A stretch of DNA of 34,253 bases from NCBI GenBank assembly GCA_019745365.1, contig JAIETI010000122.1, forward strand, positions 1 to 34,253, in the 5' to 3' direction. Made by a program: the position numbers and the translations under genes. Numbering within the stretch: the stretch's first letter is position 1; every line of letters begins with the position of its first letter. Under the pieces are notes generated by a model, which searched no databases, had not been told where the DNA came from, and was given only the letters and a program-made list of their open reading frames with translations. Positions 25,346 to 32,750 of the stretch are shown here, in pieces. Source of the stretch: Gemmatimonadaceae bacterium (GTDB lineage Bacteria; Gemmatimonadota; Gemmatimonadetes; Gemmatimonadales; Gemmatimonadaceae).

Positions 25346-26911
25346 ATGCAGATGATTCGATTCGCTCGAGGGCTGGGCCTCGTCGCCGCGCTGGCGGTGA
25401 CGGGGTGCAAGTCCCTTGACATCCAGAACCCGAACGCGCCAGATGCGAAGCGCGCGCTCTCGGACCCGGCGGCCATTGAGGCCGTCGGAGCGGGTGCGCT
25501 GCGCACCTGGTTCAATACGTACGAGTTGATGTGGACCGGTGGGACGTTGTCCCCGATGGCCCAGACCTTCACGGCCTCGTGGAACAACTTCAACATGAAC
25601 TTCTACTCCTCGATCGACGCCGACGGCACGCGCAACTCGCGTGCCTGGCAGAACGATCCGGCGCAGGCCGGCCGAACGAACATCGAACGGGGATGGGAGG
25701 GGTACTACAGCGCCATCTCGTCAGCGACGGACGCACTCCGTGCGGTCCGTGTCAACAAGGTCGTCGTGAATACCGCGGCGGACACCAAGCGCTTGGAGAC
25801 GATCTCGGTCCTTGCGCTCGGGATGGCGTTGGGTGAGGTCGCGCTGAACTACGACAAGGGGTACATCGTCGATGAGACGGTGGATCTCGGTGCACTCCAG
25901 TACTCGAATCGCAAACAGCTCCGGGATGCCGCGGTCGCCAAGTTGACGGAGGCGGCGGCGCTGGCGACTGCGAACAGCTTCACGACGCCGACGGGGTGGA
26001 CGAACGGATTCTCGTACACCAACACCCAGATCGCGCAGCTCGCGAACACGTATGCGGCGAAGGTGCTCGCGTACTATCCGCGCTCGGCGGCGGAGAACGC
26101 GCAGGTGAACTGGGCGCAGGTGCTCACCTTCGCCTCGCGGGGGATCAGTTCGACCACCTCGTTCGACCTCGTGTTCCAGGGCGACGGGTGCGTGGCGTGG
26201 TGCCACGAGATCCTGACCTGGTTCGACGCCATGGACACGGGGCGCGTCCACACGCGCGTTGCGAGCATGCTCGACCCGGTCACGCAGCGGACGCCCTGGC
26301 CCGACCCCACCGGCAACGGGAAGCCGAACTCGGCCGACAAGCGCCTTGGCGACGGCTCGTTTGGCGATGCGTCGATCGTTACCGGCTTCGGGACGTACCC
26401 AAAGACGGCGAACGCGGGAACGGACTTCGCGTGGTCGTCGCAGGCGAACTTCCGTCCGAGTCGCGGCCAGTACCACCAGTCGAACATCGGCCACATCCGC
26501 TACGACCTCACTGGCAAGCAGGACCTCAACGGCATCTACTCCGGGTTCGGTCCGGCGCCGGCGATCCTCGCGGCCGAGAACAACCTGCTGTGGGCCGAGG
26601 CGCTCATCCGTACGGGGGGGAGCTTGGACTTGGCGGCGCAGTTGATCAACCGCACGCGCGTGACGCGTGGGGGGCTCCCGGCGGCCACGGCGGCCGACGG
26701 TGCCGCTGGCCTCACCGCCCGTCTTTCCTACGAGCAGGAGATCGAACTCCTCGGGCTCGGCTCGGTGCCGTATTACAACCGTCGCCGCGTGGACGGGCTC
26801 GTCACGGGGACGCCGCGCGAGATGCCGGTGCCGGCGAAGGAGCTCGGCGTGAAGGGCGAGGCGTTCTACACGTGGGGTGGCGCCACCCCGAGCTCGCCGA
26901 CCCCTCCGTGA
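25346..26911 (+). CDS. SusD/RagB-family outer membrane lipoprotein (SusD2)
   Basis: A 521-residue SusD-type lipoprotein, partner of SusC2. The signal peptide ends in A-V-T-G-C (Cys19). The mature N-terminus K-S-L-D-I-Q-N-P-N-A-P-D is the typical SusD opening. Family features further on include the helical repeats, L-L-W-A-E-A-L-I-R-T-G (tetratricopeptide-like) and Y-E-Q-E-I-E-L-L-G-L-G near the C-terminus. GAGGAGAA lies upstream of the ATG at 25346, and the gap to the SusC2 stop is 32 nt. The reading frame is intact although its partner gene carries a stop codon, so the SusC2 lesion is either very recent, artefactual or bypassed. Substrate unknown. Confidence 0.87.
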   Translation: MQMIRFARGLGLVAALAVTGCKSLDIQNPNAPDAKRALSDPAAIEAVGAGALRTWFNTYELMWTGGTLSPMAQTFTASWNNFNMNFYSSIDADGTRNSRAWQNDPAQAGRTNIERGWEGYYSAISSATDALRAVRVNKVVVNTAADTKRLETISVLALGMALGEVALNYDKGYIVDETVDLGALQYSNRKQLRDAAVAKLTEAAALATANSFTTPTGWTNGFSYTNTQIAQLANTYAAKVLAYYPRSAAENAQVNWAQVLTFASRGISSTTSFDLVFQGDGCVAWCHEILTWFDAMDTGRVHTRVASMLDPVTQRTPWPDPTGNGKPNSADKRLGDGSFGDASIVTGFGTYPKTANAGTDFAWSSQANFRPSRGQYHQSNIGHIRYDLTGKQDLNGIYSGFGPAPAILAAENNLLWAEALIRTGGSLDLAAQLINRTRVTRGGLPAATAADGAAGLTARLSYEQEIELLGLGSVPYYNRRRVDGLVTGTPREMPVPAKELGVKGEAFYTWGGATPSSPTPP

Positions 26912-26964
26912 GTCGGCGATAGCTGATCGGTAGTACCTGGCCGGACGCGATGAGTAGTTGCTCA

Positions 26965-26995
26965 TTGCGGGCGAGCAAAGTGGCTGCCATATTAT
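26965..26995 (+). promoter_or_regulatory. Possible promoter for the 8-cysteine protein gene
   Basis: TTGCGG (26965-26970) and TATTAT (26990-26995) are separated by 19 nt, two more than ideal. The TATTAT box sits in the only AT-rich stretch of the 197-nt gap after SusD2. A hairpin in the presumed leader (GGTGCT 27024-27029, AGCACC 27036-27041) follows. Weak call. Confidence 0.25.
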
Positions 26996-27108
26996 CTGTG
27001 GACTTCTACCTGCGGTGGGAGATGGTGCTGGGAAGAGCACCGGCAGTACTTCTATAGTGAGTTACTCGTACAGGGAAATGAAACTTTCTCTTTCGATGGA
27101 GTGGACGT

Positions 27109-27372
27109 ATGCGCAAGTATTCTCTAGCGGGAAAGGCGTTACTGATCATTCTCGGGGGTGCCGCTGCATTGGCAATGCCCAGCGAAGCGAGCGCGCGCAC
27201 GTTTGTAAAGAGGGACATGTGCTACCTTTGCCTTCAGGCCACCTCCTGTACGGCTGAAGATGCGAGAGTGGCGTGCGTGTCCATGGGATGTACGCCGAAA
27301 GGAGGCGTCTGCCTCGGCGGCGGCGGGTATTGCGCACCTGGGTGGATTCAGATCGGATGCGGCCTCACCTAG
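27109..27372 (+). CDS. Small secreted 8-cysteine protein
   Basis: An 87-residue protein that I do not recognise. Residues 1-29 form a clear Sec signal peptide: M-R-K-Y, a hydrophobic core A-L-L-I-I-L-G-G-A-A-A-L, and cleavage after A-S-A. The mature chain of about 58 residues has eight cysteines with spacing C-x2-C-x5-C-x8-C-x4-C-x6-C-x6-C-x8-C, enough for four disulfides, and several Gly-rich turns. There are no metal-site His clusters and no known toxin signature. The gene lies in a more AT-rich stretch and is followed after 174 nt by a membrane-anchored DsbA-like protein, which suggests that the latter folds it. It could be a secreted effector, bacteriocin-like peptide or structural protein; all of that is inference. 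Confidence 0.65.
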   Translation: MRKYSLAGKALLIILGGAAALAMPSEASARTFVKRDMCYLCLQATSCTAEDARVACVSMGCTPKGGVCLGGGGYCAPGWIQIGCGLT

Positions 27373-27546
27373 CATGAAGTGACCCGAGAACGGCACCGTA
27401 GATCCCCCGCAGGTGGAGCGAGGTGCGCTTGGTGGCGATAGCGGGATGCAGGTTGGCCCACAGGTCGGTCGCTTAGGCGGACGCGACTAGCGTACAAGAC
27501 AAGTGTCCCTAGGGAGTGGGCGGTACGGAAGGATCGGAGAGAGCGA

Positions 27547-28227
27547 ATGAAGGATCCCCTCGAGAAGGCGATGAACTTCCTTCTAGTCCTGAGTGCCGTC
27601 GCAGTTGCGACGGTGCTTGTTCGTCGTGAATTTCGATCTGAGTCAGTGACTTCTCCGCGAGTTTCGCAAGAACGGCCGCTCGCGGACTCGAGTTTTGCAA
27701 CCGCGTACGCCATTGGTCGGAAGATGGGGTCCCCGGACGCAGGCCTTCGGCTTGTTGTGTTCTCCGATCTTGAGTGCCCCTTCTGTCGGTCCTTTCACAG
27801 GTTAGTCGCTCCTATGCTTCGTGGCGACTCGGCAGTAATTTCGGCGTCCTTCGTACACATGCCGCTTTCGATGCACCGCTTCGCGTACCCGGCCGCTCGG
27901 GCTGCGGAATGTGCGGCCCGCCAGGCGAGCTTCTCGGAGTTTCTCGACGTGGCGTTCGATAAGCAGGACTCGCTCGGGCTCAAGTCGTTCATCTCTTTTA
28001 CCGAGGACGCAGGGATCCCCGACACCGCTGCGTTCGCCAGATGCGCGAGCGAGGACGCTCCAGTTGGCACGATCGAGGGAGGGTTGGCGCTCGCAAAGCG
28101 CTTGGACGTATTTGCGACACCGACGGTGATGATTAACGGCTATCGGTACCCAGCGCCGCCGGACTCGGCGGAGTTCCACAGAATTCTCTCAGCGCTTCGA
28201 GCAAAGCGCCCGATCTTCTCACACTGA
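27547..28227 (+). CDS. Membrane-anchored DsbA-like thioredoxin-fold protein
   Basis: A 226-residue protein with an N-terminal transmembrane anchor (N-F-L-L-V-L-S-A-V-A-V-A-T-V-L-V, residues 10-25) and a periplasmic DsbA-like domain. The active site is C-P-F-C (77-80, in D-L-E-C-P-F-C-R-S-F-H), and the cis-proline loop is A-T-P-T (Pro192). The insert P-L-S-M-H-R-F-A...E-C-A-A-R matches the DsbA-like lipoprotein at 1544-2221. GGAGAGAG precedes the ATG at 27547. Codon use is less GC-biased than in the surrounding genes. As the nearest neighbour is an 8-cysteine secreted protein, a dedicated oxidase or isomerase role is plausible. The gene ends just before the mobile-element cluster, which may have cut off further partners. 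Confidence 0.85.
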   Translation: MKDPLEKAMNFLLVLSAVAVATVLVRREFRSESVTSPRVSQERPLADSSFATAYAIGRKMGSPDAGLRLVVFSDLECPFCRSFHRLVAPMLRGDSAVISASFVHMPLSMHRFAYPAARAAECAARQASFSEFLDVAFDKQDSLGLKSFISFTEDAGIPDTAAFARCASEDAPVGTIEGGLALAKRLDVFATPTVMINGYRYPAPPDSAEFHRILSALRAKRPIFSH

Positions 28228-28289
28228 CGAAGTTGACTTGCGGCTGAAACCGATTTCACGGGCTTGCAAGTTCTGCGTCGTGGAGATTG

Positions 28290-28985
28290 CTAGCGGTCCG
28301 CGCCTTTAATGGACTCCGCGCCGCAGTGACTTGTGCGCAGACTCGAACTGCTTGGGCTGATGCCTCCGATGTGACTGTGGCACCGGGTGCTGTTGTAGAA
28401 GAGTGCGACGCACGCGGCGACATCCGCGAGGGCGTATTGTCGGTCCACATAGCAGAACGCGTTGTCCGTCATCATCGCCTCGACGTGCACCCCGAGGCGC
28501 GCCAACCATGCCACGGCGGCGTGGAGGAATCGCACCGCGCTCGCCGCAGACTCGTCGGGAAGTAACGCGGCGAACGCGACGCGCGAGGCATCGTTGACAG
28601 CGACATGGAGGCACTCCCACCCGGCGCGCCCGAAGGCGCGTTGTCGGCGATCGCCGGTGACGCGATGCCCCGCGAGGACGATGCGCCCCAACCTCTTCGC
28701 GTCGATGTGCAGCAGCTCCCCTGGCGTGGCGCGTTCATAGCGTACGATCGGCGGGCGCGGCACGAGCGGCGGGAGGCGGCCCAGCCCCAACCGACGCAAC
28801 TCGTCGCCCACCGTCGACACCGCCAGCCCCTCCGCTTCGTACCGCCGCAGCCACTTCCCGACGGTGCGTTCACTCACCCCGAAGGCGGCCGCGGTGAGTG
28901 TCTGGGTCCAGCCCGCACGCCGGACGCGTTCCACCAAACACAGACGCCCGGCAAACCCCAACCGGGCGTTGCGATGACTCTTCAC
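28290..28985 (-). pseudogene. IS481-family transposase, internally deleted remnant
   Basis: The frame encodes 231 residues where IS481 transposases normally have about 310-330. The N-terminal helix-turn-helix (T-A-A-A-F-G-V-S-E-R-T-V-G-K-W-L-R-R-Y) is intact. It jumps straight from Y-E-A-E-G-L-A to V-G-D-E-L-R-R-L-G-L-G-R-L, lacking the usual D-R-S-S-R-P-H region. The integrase core keeps the first Asp (L-H-I-D-A-K) and second Asp (M-T-D-N), but the segment with N-G-K-A-E-R, which carries the catalytic Glu, is missing. The end (F-Y-N-S-T-R-C-H-S-H-I-G-G) is degenerate. Two in-frame deletions explain this. The product cannot transpose. I could not find its terminal inverted repeats. Confidence 0.7.
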
Positions 28986-29199
28986 TGAGGCCTCCGGCCA
29001 CTGCCGTTGCAGGGTCGTGCATCCTCAGCATGACCAACGTCCTACCCCTTCGTTACCCCTCCAACAACCGGAACAACCTGTCCGGTAGCGAAACCTAGGC
29101 CGCATCAGCCCCGAGTGCGGGTCCCCCCACGCTTCGTCCGATTCTAAGCAGACAAACGGGCGGTTGGCCTTACCCCCCGAACTACCTCCAGCGTGACTG

Positions 29200-30057
29200 C
29201 TAGTTTCGCGACCTGACGAATCGGGGTTCGAAGATGCCCGCGCGCTTGTAGGCCGCTGGCGGTTGTAGCCCCAACGTGGTGTGGGGCCGGTGGTTGTTGT
29301 AGTCCTGCTGCCACTGCCGGAGGATCTCCGCGGCCTCCGGAATTGAGGCAAACCAATGTTGCGAGAGACACTCTCGCCGCAGGCTGCCGTTGAACGCTTC
29401 GCACACGCAGTTGTCCACCGGTTTGCCCGGCCGACTGAAGTCGAGTTGCACCTTGTTCCAGTACGCCCAGTGGTCGAGGGCGATCGCCGTGAACTCGGTC
29501 CCCTGGTCGCACTGGACCACCGCCGGGAGCGTCCCGCGCTCCTGCCCGGCGGCCGAGAGGAGCCGCGCGACGTCCGTGCCACTGAAGCCCCGCGCCACGT
29601 GCAGCGCCACGCACTCCCGGGTGCAGATATCCACGAGCGTGAAGATGCGGATCGGCGTCCGATCTGCCAGGGTATCATGCATGAAGTCCATCGCCCAGCG
29701 CGTGTTGGGGGTGCGGACGACCGAGGCACCCTGCCGCATGGCCACCGCGCGCCGACGGCGCGGCCGCCGCGGCTTGAGCTGCAGGCCCTCGGCCTTGTAG
29801 AGGCGATGCGTCCGTTTGTGATTCACCGGCCAGCCATCCCGCCGGATGAGCACGTGCAGCCGCTTGTGCCCGAACGCCGGCCGGGCCAGCGCGAGCTCCC
29901 GCAGGCGCGCGCGGAGCGCCACGGCCGGATCGCGCGTCGAGACGTAGCGCAGGGTCGTCCGGTCGACCACGAGGGCCGCACAGGCCCGCCGCTGGCTCAG
30001 GCGGTACGCCGTCTGCGCCCAGCCCACCGCCTCGCGGCGCTGCGCTGGGCTCACCAT
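29200..30057 (-). CDS. IS3-family transposase OrfB (element A)
   Basis: The 285-residue integrase-core half of an IS3-type transposase. It has an N-terminal HTH_21-like part (F-G-H-K-R-L-H-V-L-I-R-R-D-G) and then the DDE core: W-A-M-D-F-M-H-D, V-Q-C-D-Q-G-T-E-F, and N-C-V-C-E-A-F-N-G-S-L-R-R-E-C-L, followed by Y-N-N-H-R-P-H-T-T-L-G. All three catalytic residues are present. It is normally made as an OrfAB fusion by -1 frameshifting on the A7 run at 30057-30063 of the minus strand, from which its ATG (30057) also begins. The frame is intact, so the element may still be mobile. Confidence 0.9.
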   Translation of the reverse strand: MVSPAQRREAVGWAQTAYRLSQRRACAALVVDRTTLRYVSTRDPAVALRARLRELALARPAFGHKRLHVLIRRDGWPVNHKRTHRLYKAEGLQLKPRRPRRRRAVAMRQGASVVRTPNTRWAMDFMHDTLADRTPIRIFTLVDICTRECVALHVARGFSGTDVARLLSAAGQERGTLPAVVQCDQGTEFTAIALDHWAYWNKVQLDFSRPGKPVDNCVCEAFNGSLRRECLSQHWFASIPEAAEILRQWQQDYNNHRPHTTLGLQPPAAYKRAGIFEPRFVRSRN

Positions 30058-30317
30058 TTTTTTCCGAGCGCATCCCGCAGAATCGTCTTGTCGAGCGTCA
30101 GATCGGCGACCAGCCCCTTCAGCCGTCGATTCTCGTCCCGCAACTGGCGGAGTTCGCGCAACTCATGCAGGTCCAGCCCTGCATACGTCTTCTTCCAGCG
30201 GTAGAAGGTCGCCTCGGTCACGCCGAGTTTCCGGCAGACCTCCCCAACGACCGTGCCGGCTTCGACCTGCCGGAGCGCCTGCACGATCTGCTCCGGCGTG
30301 AACTTGCTCTTCCGCAT
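30051..30317 (-). CDS. IS3-family transposase OrfA (element A)
   Basis: An 88-residue DNA-binding subunit. M-R-K-S-K-F-T-P-E-Q-I-V-Q-A-L begins at ATG 30317, with a purine-rich GGGAGGGAGGAGG upstream. The helix-turn-helix (V-C-R-K-L-G-V-T-E-A-T-F-Y-R-W-K-K) is followed by a leucine-zipper-like helix (L-R-D-E-N-R-R-L-K-G-L-V-A-D-L). The frame ends L-G-K-K-W-stop; slipping back one base on A AAA AAA gives L-G-K-K-M-V-S-P, joining OrfB. The ATG at 30350 adds residues upstream but has no family support. Confidence 0.88.
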   Translation of the reverse strand: MRKSKFTPEQIVQALRQVEAGTVVGEVCRKLGVTEATFYRWKKTYAGLDLHELRELRQLRDENRRLKGLVADLTLDKTILRDALGKKW

Positions 30318-30389
30318 GGTGCCTCCTCCCTCCCGGGAGTCTGACCCCAATCCATCCGTCGGTCAAACCGAGAGCCACGCTGGAGGAGA

Positions 30390-31213
30390 AAACAGGGACC
30401 CAGGCCGGTTGGTGAAGGGGTGAAGGTCTGGGCGTACTCGGTGGGCGTCAAGGGATAACAGGACTCGTGCGGACGCGCGGTGTTGTACTCGCGGCGCCAG
30501 CGTTCGACGTGGAACTGCGCCGCTTCGAGCGATACGAACCAGTGCGCATTGAGGCACTCGTCGCGGACCCGGCTGTTGAAGCTCTCGATGAAGCAGTTCT
30601 GGATCGGCTTGCCGGGCTGGATGAAGCAGAGCTCGATGCCGCGATCGGCGGCCCACGCATCGAAGGCGCGACTGCGAAACTCGCTCCCATTGTCGAGCGA
30701 GAGGCGCGCCGGCTGCCCGTGTGCCGCGATCATCGCCTCGAGCGCGTCGATCACGGCCACGCTGGGGAGCGAGTGCGCGACGGCGAGCCCCGGCGATTCC
30801 TTCGTGCAGTGATCAACTACGGTGAACACGCGCACGCGTCGGCCCGACGACAGCTGATCGCTCACAAAGTCGATCCCCCAGGTCTCGTTCGGTTGGGTCA
30901 CCACGGGTCGAGGCACGCGTGGCACGGCGAGTCGCTTCCGCGCGCGGCGGCGCACCGCCAAGCCCTCGAGGCGATACAGCCGCTCCACGCGCTTGTAGTT
31001 CACGTGCACGCCCTCCCGGCCGAGCTTCCAGTGCAGGCGCGGCACGCCCCAGCGGGGGTGCGCCGCCGCGAGCGTCGCCAGCGGCGCGCGGAGCGCCGCG
31101 TCGCGGAGCGGCCGCTGCGGCACGTACCGCATCGTCGTCCGATCGAACCCCAGCCAGCGACACGTCTTTCGCTCATTCGACGCGTACTGCGCCCGCACCC
31201 GACTGACCACCAC
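30390..31213 (-). CDS. IS3-family transposase OrfB (element B), C-terminus runs into element A
   Basis: The IS3 integrase core, with W-G-I-D-F-V-S-D, L-S-L-D-N-G-S-E-F and N-C-F-I-E-S-F-N-S-R-V-R-D-E-C-L giving the D, D and E residues, and R-P-H-E-S-C-Y-P-L-T-P-T-E-Y-A at the end. The frame does not stop at the element border. It continues through P-C-F-L-L and then Q-R-G-S-R-F, which is read from the inverted repeat of element A, to a stop at 30218. The native stop seems to have been lost by the insertion, so the last ~57 residues are foreign. Synthesis probably depends on a -1 slip at the A4 run (31240-31243) from OrfA. The GTG at 31213 is only a nominal start. Confidence 0.8.
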
Positions 31214-31230
31214 CCGGCGCTCGGCAGTGG

Positions 31231-31497
31231 TCAGGGCGCTTTTCCCAAGACGTCCTTCAGGACCTGGAGATTGAGCGCCTGGTCGGCGACGAGGCGTTTC
31301 AGCCGCCGATTCTCGTCCTCGAGCGTCTTCAATCGCTTCGCGTCACTCACCTGCAGATTGCTGTACTGCTTCTTCCACTGGTAGAGCGTGGCGCGGGAGA
31401 TCCCGTGGCGGCGCAGGAGCTCCGCGGGCTCCGCTCCCGCGGCCTGCTCCTGTAGGATCCCGATGATCTGCTCGGTGGTAAAGCGCGACTTCTTCAT
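31231..31497 (-). CDS. IS3-family transposase OrfA (element B)
   Basis: An 88-residue protein with a helix-turn-helix (L-L-R-R-H-G-I-S-R-A-T-L-Y-Q-W-K-K-Q-Y) and a leucine-zipper-like helix (L-E-D-E-N-R-R-L-K-R-L-V-A-D-Q-A-L). It ends L-G-K-A-P-stop. On the coding strand GGGAAAAGC just before the stop is a usual IS3 slippery site (A AAA G); a -1 shift continues as A-L-T-T-A-E-R-R-V-V-V-S-R-V into OrfB. The copy looks intact. Confidence 0.88.
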   Translation of the reverse strand: MKKSRFTTEQIIGILQEQAAGAEPAELLRRHGISRATLYQWKKQYSNLQVSDAKRLKTLEDENRRLKRLVADQALNLQVLKDVLGKAP

Positions 31498-31545
31498 GGA
31501 GCCTCCCGTCGACCAATAGTCGACGCGGTGAGGCCCGATTGTCTA

Positions 31546-31765
31546 GCTCAGTCTGGCGGGAGCCGCGGGGGGACCCGCACGAGCAGTTCGAGGCCGCGCA
31601 GACGTCAGCACGGCGCGGCGTCCACTAGAGGCTGGGAACTCCACCCGGGGAGCCCGCCTGTCTACAGAGCGTGCTGTCCAACGAACCGGGGCCGCTTCTG
31701 ACTCGGGGATCGGGATGTAGCTCGAACCTCTCAAGGATGGGAGCCTCCGGCAACCACGGGGCAGT
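31546..31765. other. Intergenic stretch without a recognisable gene
   Basis: This 220-bp region lies between element B and the M23 peptidase stop. I examined it for tRNA, terminators and short frames. A T-loop-like CTCGAACC (31721-31728) has no matching stems, and a 63-residue minus-strand frame (31543-31734) has no initiation signal or recognisable composition. I see nothing convincing. Confidence 0.5.
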
Positions 31766-32749
31766 TCAGTCCGGGACGACGCCCGGAAGGACGTAGGTCA
31801 GCGGGTCCACCGCCTTGCCTCGCACATGGATCTCGTAGTGCAGGTGCGGCCCGTTCGAGAGGCCGGTGCTGCCGACGGCGGCGATCACCTCGCCACGGCC
31901 GACGCGCTGCCCGCGGCGCGCGACGATGCGTGAGCAGTGCGCGTACTTGGTGACGATCCCGTTGCCGTGGTCGACCTCGATCGTGAGCCCGAAACCGGGT
32001 TCATTGCCGGCGCTGATGACGCGTCCGGCCGCTGGGGCGACGATGGGCGCACCCATCTCCGCAGTGACGTCAATCCCCTCGTGCGGGCGGTTGATGTGCA
32101 GGATCGGGTGGAAGCGGCTCTTGGAGAAGTGGCTAGTGAGCCACCCCGCGGTCGGCATGATGCTCGGCGTGTTGGCCATCCGCTCCATGTTGCGTTGGAG
32201 CGTGTCACGCACGGCGCCGAACGAGGCTGAGAGCGAGGTCGCGCGGCGGAGGAGCGTGCCGATATCGGGGCGGGAGCTGCCGGAGAACGCGAGGCGTCCC
32301 AAGAACGGCTTGCGGGGCGCGAGTCGACCGCCAGCGGGAACGGTGAACGCGCGCTTCTCGTCGGTGGGCTGGAGCACGCCCACCTCACCGGAGGGTGCGA
32401 TGCCCGCGGCGGCTTGGAGCGAATCGGAGGGCATCCCGGCGAGGAGTCGGATCTGTTCGTCGCGCCGTTCCAACTCCGCAAGCGTATCGCGAAGCGTGGC
32501 GAACTCCTTGGCCTGCGCGTCGAGTTCGACGCGGAGTCGCGCGTTCTCGGCGGCGGCGAGCCGTCCGGAGGGGGTCGCCCAGGGGAGGAACAGTACCGCC
32601 GCCGCGCCCGCGACGATCAGCCCGGCGACGACCGCGCTCCAGCGGAGCGCGGTGATCCGCCGCGGGGTCAGCTCCCACGCGCGCGTCGCCCCGGTCTCGT
32701 GGGGCACGAGCATCAGGGTGAAGCGACGGGGGCGGGGCGAAGGAGTCAC
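31766..32749 (-). CDS. M23-family murein metallopeptidase with membrane anchor and coiled coil
   Basis: A 327-residue cell-wall endopeptidase or amidase activator. A single transmembrane helix lies at about residues 38-57 (A-V-V-A-G-L-I-V-A-G-A-A-A-V-L-F-L). A coiled-coil segment follows at about 62-104 (A-A-A-E-N-A-R-L-R-V-E-L-D then L-R-D-T-L-A-E-L-E-R-R). The C-terminal LytM/M23 domain has zinc ligands H223 and D227 (H-E-G-I-D), H271 (Y-A-H) and H302/H304 (G-P-H-L-H-Y-E-I), all intact, so it is probably active rather than an EnvC/NlpD-type pseudoenzyme. The start is GTG 32749, 1 nt after the metG stop; upstream codons in the same frame overlap metG. It is the last gene of the metG operon, as far as visible. 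Confidence 0.88.
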   Translation of the reverse strand: MTPSPRPRRFTLMLVPHETGATRAWELTPRRITALRWSAVVAGLIVAGAAAVLFLPWATPSGRLAAAENARLRVELDAQAKEFATLRDTLAELERRDEQIRLLAGMPSDSLQAAAGIAPSGEVGVLQPTDEKRAFTVPAGGRLAPRKPFLGRLAFSGSSRPDIGTLLRRATSLSASFGAVRDTLQRNMERMANTPSIMPTAGWLTSHFSKSRFHPILHINRPHEGIDVTAEMGAPIVAPAAGRVISAGNEPGFGLTIEVDHGNGIVTKYAHCSRIVARRGQRVGRGEVIAAVGSTGLSNGPHLHYEIHVRGKAVDPLTYVLPGVVPD

Positions 32750-32750
32750 G

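Larger units (their letters stand above)
29185..30386 (-). mobile_element. IS3-family insertion sequence (element A)
   Basis: Terminal inverted repeats are CCTCCAGCGTG at 29185-29195 and its exact complement CACGCTGGAGG at 30376-30386, with weaker similarity inward (C-T then G-T-T-T in both). The element is about 1.2 kb and encodes orfA and orfB in two overlapping frames. I could not identify a target-site duplication. Its right end directly abuts the left end of element B. Confidence 0.7.
30387..31545 (-). mobile_element. IS3-family insertion sequence (element B)
   Basis: A second, different IS3-type element in the same orientation. Putative ends are GAGAAAACAGGGACCCAGG near 30386-30404 and the complement of TAGACAATCGGGCCTCACC near 31527-31545; these match at about 12 of 19 positions, so the borders are approximate. 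A GTCGAC-N5-GTCGAC palindrome (31508-31524) lies inside the right end. Element A adjoins it directly. No target duplication was identified. Confidence 0.55.

Noticed and set aside
25721-27040. 439-codon minus-strand open frame opposite SusD2
   Set aside because: Same shadow effect; Arg-rich translation with no recognisable domain.
27373-27480. Minus-strand 30-40-codon frame reading L-W-A-N-L-H-P-A-I-A-T-K-R-T-S-L-H-L
   Set aside because: It looks slightly protein-like and could be a transposase fragment, but it is short, bounded by stops and matches no family that I can name.
31700-31740. T-loop-like CTCGAACC suggestive of a tRNA
   Set aside because: No flanking T-stem, anticodon arm or acceptor pairing on either strand.
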